Assembly: GCA_022841325.1 (NCBI GenBank)
Contig: JALHRS010000003.1
Span: forward strand, 62,001-126,000
Direction of reading: 5' to 3'
DNA length: 64,000 nucleotides
Source of the DNA: Lysobacterales bacterium
GTDB lineage: Bacteria > Pseudomonadota > Gammaproteobacteria > Xanthomonadales > SZUA-5
In this document: positions 59,164-64,000 of the stretch, piece after piece
Numbering within the stretch: the first letter of the stretch is position 1
Layout: every line of letters starts with the position of its first letter
The notes under the pieces: generated by a model
The model's input: only the letters and a program-made list of their open reading frames with translations
Told to the model about the DNA's origin: nothing
Database searches by the model: none
Translations under genes and position numbers: made by a program

Positions 59164-62100
59164 ATGCTGATCTCGGATCTGTCGATACGCCGGCCGGTAC
59201 TCGCTACCGTCGCCAGCCTGCTGCTGGTCGTTTGCGGCATCGCCGGCTTTCTCAACCTGCCGTTGCGCGAACTGCCGGATGTCGATCCGCCGATCGTGTC
59301 GATCAGCACTTCCTATCCGGGTGCAGCCGCCTCGGTGGTGGAATCGCGCATCACCCAGATCGTCGAAGACGCCGTCAGCGGCATCGAGGGCATCGAGACC
59401 ATCCAGTCGTCCAGCGACAACGGTCGTTCTTCGGTCACCGTGCAGTTCACGCTCGGTCGCGAACTCGAAGCCGCCACCAACGACATCCGCGATGCCCTCA
59501 GTCGGGTCAGCTCCAGCCTGCCGCTGGACATCGACCCGCCACAGGTGGCCAAGGTCGACGCCGATGCCCAGCCGATCCTGTGGCTGGCTCTGGCGAGTGA
59601 TTCGCTGGATCTGCTGGCGCTGTCCGATTATGCCGAGCGCTATCTGGTGGATCGGCTGTCGACCATGCCCGGCGTTGCGAACATCACGGTTGGCGGGCGC
59701 CAACGCTATGCCATGCGCATCTGGCTGGACCGCGAGGCGCTGGCCGCCCGCGGCATCACGGTGGCCGATGTGGCCGGTGCCTTGCGCCGGGAGAATGTGG
59801 AAATGCCGGCCGGCATCATCGAGGCCGCGCAGCGCGATTTCACCGTGCGCATAAATCGCAGCTATCGCACGCCCGAGGAATTCGCGGCATTGCCGCTGAC
59901 CAGGGGCCGCGACGGCCATATCGTGCGCCTGGGTGAAGTGGCGCAGGTCGAGCTCGGCTCCATCGACCGCCGCAACATGCTTCGCGGCAATGCGGTGCTC
60001 CAGGTCGGCATGGGCGTGGTCAAGCAATCGACCGCCAATACCGTGGGTGTCGCCGAGGCCGTCAAGGCCGAGGTCCAGCGCATCGCCGAGAGCCTGCCGC
60101 GGGGCATGACTCTGGCGGTGGCCTTCGATAGCTCCACCTATATCGACTCGGCCATCCACGAGGTCTATTTCACGCTGGGCATCACCATGCTGCTGGTGAT
60201 CGCGGTGATCTATCTGTTCCTGGGCAGCTGGCGCGCGGCGCTGATTCCGGCCGTGACCATTCCGGTGTGCATCGTCGCCACCTTCATCGGCCTCTACGCC
60301 TTTGGATTTTCGATCAACCTGATCACGCTGCTGGCGCTGGTGCTGTGCATCGGTCTGGTGGTCGATGACGCCATCGTGGTGCTGGAGAACTGCCAGCGGC
60401 GGGTGGATCTGGGCGAGCCACCCTTGATCGCCGCCCAGCGCGGCGCCCGTCAGGTGGCTTTTGCGGTAATCGCCACCACCGCCGTCCTGATCAGCGTGTT
60501 CCTGCCGATCGCCTTTCTGCAGGGCAACCTCGGCGTGCTCTTCCGCGAGCTCGGTGTCGCACTGTCGACCTCGGTGGCGGTGTCGGCGCTGATCGCGCTG
60601 TCGCTGTCGGCGATGATGTGCAGCAAGCTGTTGGTCAAGAGTGAAGGCCATACCGGCCTGGCCCTGGCGGTCGACCGTCTGTTTAAACGAATCGAAAGCC
60701 GCTACCGGCGCATGCTCGAAGGCACGGTCTCGCATCCGGCGCTGCTGGGCGCGCTGGTGCTGGGCGCCATCGGTGCCAGTGTCGCCCTTTACGTCGCCAT
60801 TCCCAAGGAGCTGACGCCACCCGAGGACCAGGGCAGCTTCTTCATCACCATCAACGGCCCCGAGGGCGCGGGCTTCGACTACACCGTGAGTCAGGCGCTG
60901 ATCGTGGAAGAGCGCCTGATGAAGCTGGTGGACGAGGGCCTGGCCACACGCATCATCGTCCGCGCCCCGCGCGGTTTCGGCGGCGCCACCAGCGAGGACA
61001 TGCATCAGGCCCAGGCGCTGGTTTTTCTGGCGCCCTGGGACCAGCGCCCGCCGGCCTTCCAGATCCAGCAGCGCCTGCAGCAGGAGCTGGACGAGATTCC
61101 CGGCGTGCGCTCCTTCGTGATCATGCGCAGCGGATTGTCGCGTGGCGGCAGCCAGCCGGTGCAATTTGTGGTCGGCGGTCCCGACTACGCCACGCTGGCC
61201 CGCTGGCAGGCACGCCTGCTCGAGCGTGCCGAGCAGATTCCGGGCCTGGTCGGGGTCGACAGCGACTACAAGGAAACCCGTCCCCAGCTGCGGGTCATGG
61301 TCGACCATCAGCGCGCCGCAGACCTTGGCGTATCGGTCTCCGAAATCGGCAGTACGCTGGAGACCATGCTGGGCTCGCGCCGGGTCACCACCTTCGAGCG
61401 CGACGGCGAGGAATACGATGTGATGCTGCAGGCCAGTCGCGAAGACCGCTCGGATCCCGGCGATCTCGGCAATCTCTACGTGCGCTCCGATCGCAGTGGC
61501 GAGCTGGTGCCGCTGGCCAATCTGGTCACGCTGAAGGAACTGGCCGATTCCGGTGAACTGGAACGCTTCAACCGGATCCGCTCGATCACCATCAGCGCCC
61601 GGCTGATGCCGGGCTACTCGCTCGGGGAAGCGCTCGGCGCGCTGGAAGAGATTGCCCGCGAGGTGTTGCCGGCGCGCGCGCAGATCGACTATCGCGGCGA
61701 ATCGCGTGACTACCAGCAGACCGGCGGCACCGTGCTGCTGACCTTCGCCATGGCCATGCTGGTGGTGTTTCTGGTGCTGGCGGCGCAGTTCGAGAGCTTC
61801 ATCCATCCCTTCGTGATCATGCTGACCGTGCCGCTGGCAGTGCTCGGCGCGCTGCTGGCGCTGTTCGGCTGGGGCACACTGTCACCGATGTTCGGCGGCA
61901 CCGGCCTTGGCGCCACGCTCAACCTCTACAGCCAGATCGGCATCGTCATCCTGATCGGCATCGCCACCAAGAACGGCATCCTGATCGTGGAATTCGCCAA
62001 TCAGCTGCGCGACGCCGGTCGCAGTGTCAACGAGGCCGTGGTCGAGGCCGCCATCCTGCGCCTGCGCCCGATCCTGATGACCAGTCTGTCCACCGCGATC

Positions 62101-62310
62101 GGCGCCATGCCCCTGGTGCTGGCCAGCGGCGCCGGCGCCAACAGCCGCTTCACCATCGGCCTGGTGATCGTCGCCGGGGTGTCGCTGGCGACCGTGCTGA
62201 CCCTGTTCGTGGTGCCGTCCTTCTACCGCCTGCTGGCCGGTTACACGCGCTCGCCAGAGGCGCTGACGCGGGAAATCGAGCAGCTGGACCAGGCCACCCC
62301 GGCCGCTTGA
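59164..62310 (+). CDS. RND efflux inner-membrane transporter (AcrB/MexB type)
   Basis: 1,048 residues. N-terminal helix SIRRPVLATVASLLLVVCGI followed by the DVDPPIVSISTSYPGAAASV periplasmic domain; the proton-relay pair DD in LVLCIGLVVDDAIVVLENCQ (transmembrane helix 4); a lysine in GIATKNGILIVEFANQLR (helix 10). Twelve helices and two large periplasmic loops are intact. Proton-driven tripartite efflux of drugs, metals or lipids; sequence alone does not give the substrate. It pairs with the adaptor gene; an outer-membrane factor is not in the window. Confidence 0.95.
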   Translation: MLISDLSIRRPVLATVASLLLVVCGIAGFLNLPLRELPDVDPPIVSISTSYPGAAASVVESRITQIVEDAVSGIEGIETIQSSSDNGRSSVTVQFTLGRELEAATNDIRDALSRVSSSLPLDIDPPQVAKVDADAQPILWLALASDSLDLLALSDYAERYLVDRLSTMPGVANITVGGRQRYAMRIWLDREALAARGITVADVAGALRRENVEMPAGIIEAAQRDFTVRINRSYRTPEEFAALPLTRGRDGHIVRLGEVAQVELGSIDRRNMLRGNAVLQVGMGVVKQSTANTVGVAEAVKAEVQRIAESLPRGMTLAVAFDSSTYIDSAIHEVYFTLGITMLLVIAVIYLFLGSWRAALIPAVTIPVCIVATFIGLYAFGFSINLITLLALVLCIGLVVDDAIVVLENCQRRVDLGEPPLIAAQRGARQVAFAVIATTAVLISVFLPIAFLQGNLGVLFRELGVALSTSVAVSALIALSLSAMMCSKLLVKSEGHTGLALAVDRLFKRIESRYRRMLEGTVSHPALLGALVLGAIGASVALYVAIPKELTPPEDQGSFFITINGPEGAGFDYTVSQALIVEERLMKLVDEGLATRIIVRAPRGFGGATSEDMHQAQALVFLAPWDQRPPAFQIQQRLQQELDEIPGVRSFVIMRSGLSRGGSQPVQFVVGGPDYATLARWQARLLERAEQIPGLVGVDSDYKETRPQLRVMVDHQRAADLGVSVSEIGSTLETMLGSRRVTTFERDGEEYDVMLQASREDRSDPGDLGNLYVRSDRSGELVPLANLVTLKELADSGELERFNRIRSITISARLMPGYSLGEALGALEEIAREVLPARAQIDYRGESRDYQQTGGTVLLTFAMAMLVVFLVLAAQFESFIHPFVIMLTVPLAVLGALLALFGWGTLSPMFGGTGLGATLNLYSQIGIVILIGIATKNGILIVEFANQLRDAGRSVNEAVVEAAILRLRPILMTSLSTAIGAMPLVLASGAGANSRFTIGLVIVAGVSLATVLTLFVVPSFYRLLAGYTRSPEALTREIEQLDQATPAA

Positions 62311-62500
62311 GCTGGCGACGGCATCCATTTGCTGAGTTCACGCTGCGATCGCCGTGTCCGCCCTTCTGGCGGCCGTCCACGGACCCCGGCAGGATTCGCT
62401 GTCGACCGGCGGGAGTGTTTCGGGCTGCGCTGACGGCGGAATCGCCTGCGGCGCTTCCGCCCTGCGGCTATGCTCCGGGGTTTGATTGCTGCGCAAGCTC

Positions 62501-63139
62501 ATGGCCCACACTCTTCCCGGCCTGCTGGTCGTGTTCGAAGGCATCGACGGTGCCGGCAAATCCACCCAGATTCGGCGACTGTCGCTGTTGTGCGCGGCGC
62601 TGGGGCTGGAATGCGTCAGCAGCCGTGAGCCCACCTATGGCCAGTACGGCAAGCAGCTGCGCGACAGCGCGGCGCATGGCCGGCTGAGTCGTGCCGAGGA
62701 ACACCGCTTGTTGCTGCTGGATCGGCGCGAGCACATCGAGACACTGATCCGTCCGGCGCTGTCGCGCGCGGCAGTGGTGCTGCTGGATCGCTATTACTAC
62801 AGCAGCATTGCCTATCAGGCCGGGCCGGGGCTGTCGGCCGAGCAGATCCGTGCCGACAACGAGGCCTTTGCCCTGCCACCCGATCTGCTGCTGATCCTGG
62901 ATTTGCCGGTGGACACCGGCTTGGCCCGCATCGGCGCGCGTGGCGACCAGCCCAATGCCTTCGAGGCCCGGGCCACGCTGCAGCACTGTCGCGAGGTCTA
63001 TCGCAGCTTTGCGACGCTGCCGCAGGCCAGGCTGATCGATGCGACAGCCGACCTCGATCAGGTCACGGCGCAAGCCACGGCCGCGCTGGTGCGGGCGCTG
63101 CTGGCACGGCGACTGCTGGAGGTCGATGCAAGTACCTGA
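62501..63139 (+). CDS. tmk: Thymidylate kinase
   Basis: 212 residues from ATG at 62,501 (an earlier TTG lacks support). P-loop VFEGIDGAGKSTQIRRL, the DR(Y) motif in LLDRYYYSSIAYQAGPG, and a LID region near 140-160 identify dTMP kinase, which makes dTDP. The C-terminus is Ala/Arg-rich. It is not next to the usual holB/yceG genes. Upstream 190 bp have no visible features. Confidence 0.94.
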   Translation: MAHTLPGLLVVFEGIDGAGKSTQIRRLSLLCAALGLECVSSREPTYGQYGKQLRDSAAHGRLSRAEEHRLLLLDRREHIETLIRPALSRAAVVLLDRYYYSSIAYQAGPGLSAEQIRADNEAFALPPDLLLILDLPVDTGLARIGARGDQPNAFEARATLQHCREVYRSFATLPQARLIDATADLDQVTAQATAALVRALLARRLLEVDAST

Positions 63140-63790
63140 TGCCCGGCAGAGGCAGACGACACTGTTTGGATTGGTAATGGTGAGTGGAGTAGGTTGGGCT
63201 AAGGCCGCAGGCCGTGCCCAACGATCTGGTGCGCCCTTGTTGGGCACGGCCTGCGGCCTTAGCCCAACGGTCATGGCGGCTGCGCCACCCGCAATCATGA
63301 AAGTCGCTGGTGCCATGACCGTTGCATAGGGTTTCTTGCCTAACCCCTCCCCAGCCCTCCCCGAACATCGGGGAGGGAGCGACAGCACTCGCCTGAACGA
63401 CTTTCACGGCAACCTACCAACTGAAGCCCGGCAGAAGCAGCGGCGCAAGCTCCGCTCTACCAACGCATCGGTGTACGAGGCTGTTGTAGTGCCGAGCTTG
63501 CTCGGCAGGAAGTGCGGCTCTTCGCGCCCAGCCCCAGCAGAGAAGCCCAGCAGAAGCAGCGGAGCAAGCTCCGCTCTACCAACGCATCGGTGTACGAGGC
63601 TGTTGTAGTGCCGAGCTTGCTCGGCAGGAAGTGCGGCTCTTCGCGCCCAACCCCAGCAGAGAAGCCCAGCAGAAGCAGCGGAGCAAGCTCCGCTCTACCA
63701 GAACCCAGGGGCTAGAGGCCAAGTTTGTCCCACGGCACGACCGCGCGGAAAGCTTGCCCACCGCCCCCTGGCTCTTGAATCCGGTCAGCC
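63140..63790. repeat. Intergenic repeats: long-arm hairpin and 119-bp tandem repeat
   Basis: A hairpin spans 63,189-63,268 with 30-bp arms (arm 1 starts GTAGGTTGGGCTAAGGCCGC; arm 2 ends CTTAGCCCAAC) of the same family as 50,238-50,310. A tandem repeat of period 119 bp starts at 63,432, 63,551 and 63,670 (about 2.3 copies). Each unit has the palindromes AGCGGAGCAAGCTCCGCT (one base different in copy 1) and CCGAGCTTGCTCGGCA. No gene seen. Confidence 0.82.
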
Positions 63791-64000
63791 TCAGGCCGCC
63801 AGTTCCTTCGACCACTTGCCGAGCGCCGCCAGACCGTTTTCACGGGCACGCAGGGCCACGGTTTCCTGGGCTGCGGCAATATTGCCGGCGATGTCCCTGG
63901 CCCACAGCTTGAGCGCCGCCGACTGCATGGCGCGACCGTAGGAGAAGGACAGCGGCCACGGATGCGGGCCCATCTGGTTCATGACATTGAGATGCGCGGT
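63791..64000 (-). CDS. Class I fructose-bisphosphate aldolase (partial, N-terminus outside window)
   Basis: The reverse strand from the right edge reads TAHLNVMNQMGPHPWPLSFS then YGRAMQSAALKLWARDIAGN and ends KELAA. The LN.MNQ...PWPLSFSYGRA..xALK.W motif is the C-terminal signature of class I fructose-bisphosphate aldolase, which cleaves FBP in glycolysis via a Schiff-base lysine. About 69 codons are visible; the catalytic lysine is beyond the edge. The stop is at 63,791-63,793. Frame is open to the edge. Confidence 0.88.
   Translation of the reverse strand, partial: TAHLNVMNQMGPHPWPLSFSYGRAMQSAALKLWARDIAGNIAAAQETVALRARENGLAALGKWSKELAA

Noticed and set aside
59134-61806. Long leftward open frame opposite the RND transporter
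   Set aside because: Shadow of a recognised 1,048-residue transporter; the antisense product is rich in Gln/His/Asp repeats and has no family features.
63432-63701. Possible CRISPR array
   Set aside because: Unit is 119 bp with no spacers; direct tandem repeat with identical content, no cas genes in the window.

Overview
The window is high-GC proteobacterial DNA with two parts: a nearly complete Mu-type transposable prophage (base 1 to about 37,099; its left end lies outside the window) and about 27 kb of chromosome carrying housekeeping genes. The gene set and neighbours (xerC-DUF484-dapF-lptM, ubiB-ubiJ, rpoD, speE, dtd, tmk), together with abundant palindromic 'GTGGGAGCGGCTTCAGCC' repeats, suggest a gammaproteobacterium of the Xanthomonadales/Lysobacterales. 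The genus cannot be named from the sequence alone.

Prophage, 1-37.1 kb. Early genes run leftward from a control region at 8.08-8.18 kb: two Ner-type regulators, a small membrane protein, regulators, a DUF3102-like protein, a MuA-type DDE transposase, a MuB/ExeA-type ATPase, several small proteins and Gam (cut by the window edge). Rightward from the same region come a third Ner-type protein (probable repressor), a secreted protein, and a lower-GC accessory block of three genes: a 2-TM protein, a 326-aa soluble protein and a 4-TM membrane protein. The arrangement recalls a repressor-linked, Rex-like exclusion module. Late genes follow in order: holin-like protein, lytic transglycosylase and nested spanins; a tail-fibre-like protein; Mu gp25/gp26/gp27-type small proteins and terminase; portal and Mu F-type head protein; an inserted zinc-ribbon plus RNA-polymerase-alpha-CTD-like protein; a fused prohead protease/major capsid protein; head-tail connectors; tail tube; a lambda-like G/GT pair with a clear -1 slippery site GGGAAAC; a 1,618-aa tape measure; and two distal tail proteins. 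The virion is therefore a siphovirus with Mu-style replication. The right end is marked by two tandem 22-bp repeats and lies inside a host GGGGMAC heptamer array.

Host chromosome, 37.1-64 kb: speE; xerC, a DUF484 gene, dapF and the small lipoprotein gene lptM (leftward); a carboxylesterase; a CmoB-like methyltransferase; TRAP transporter permeases dctM/dctQ; a prolyl-4-hydroxylase-like oxygenase; a CPA2/Kef antiporter; an LpxL-like acyltransferase; dtd; rpoD with a strong terminator; a secreted subtilase; ubiB and ubiJ; a YdcH-like protein; an RND efflux pair; tmk; and the 3' end of class I fructose-bisphosphate aldolase. Intergenic spaces are packed with repeats: heptamer arrays, the palindrome TCCAGACAAGTCTGGA, a 256-bp tandem duplication, 30-bp-arm hairpins and a 119-bp tandem repeat.

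Most notable candidates: the repressor-linked cytosolic/membrane pair at 9.95-11.5 kb; the short GRD motif shared by the repressor tail and the neighbouring membrane protein; the triple-Ner switch; the alpha-CTD fusion; a 25-bp element found directly after both accessory inserts and before the late gene blocks; and composite palindromic repeats, one of which received the prophage.
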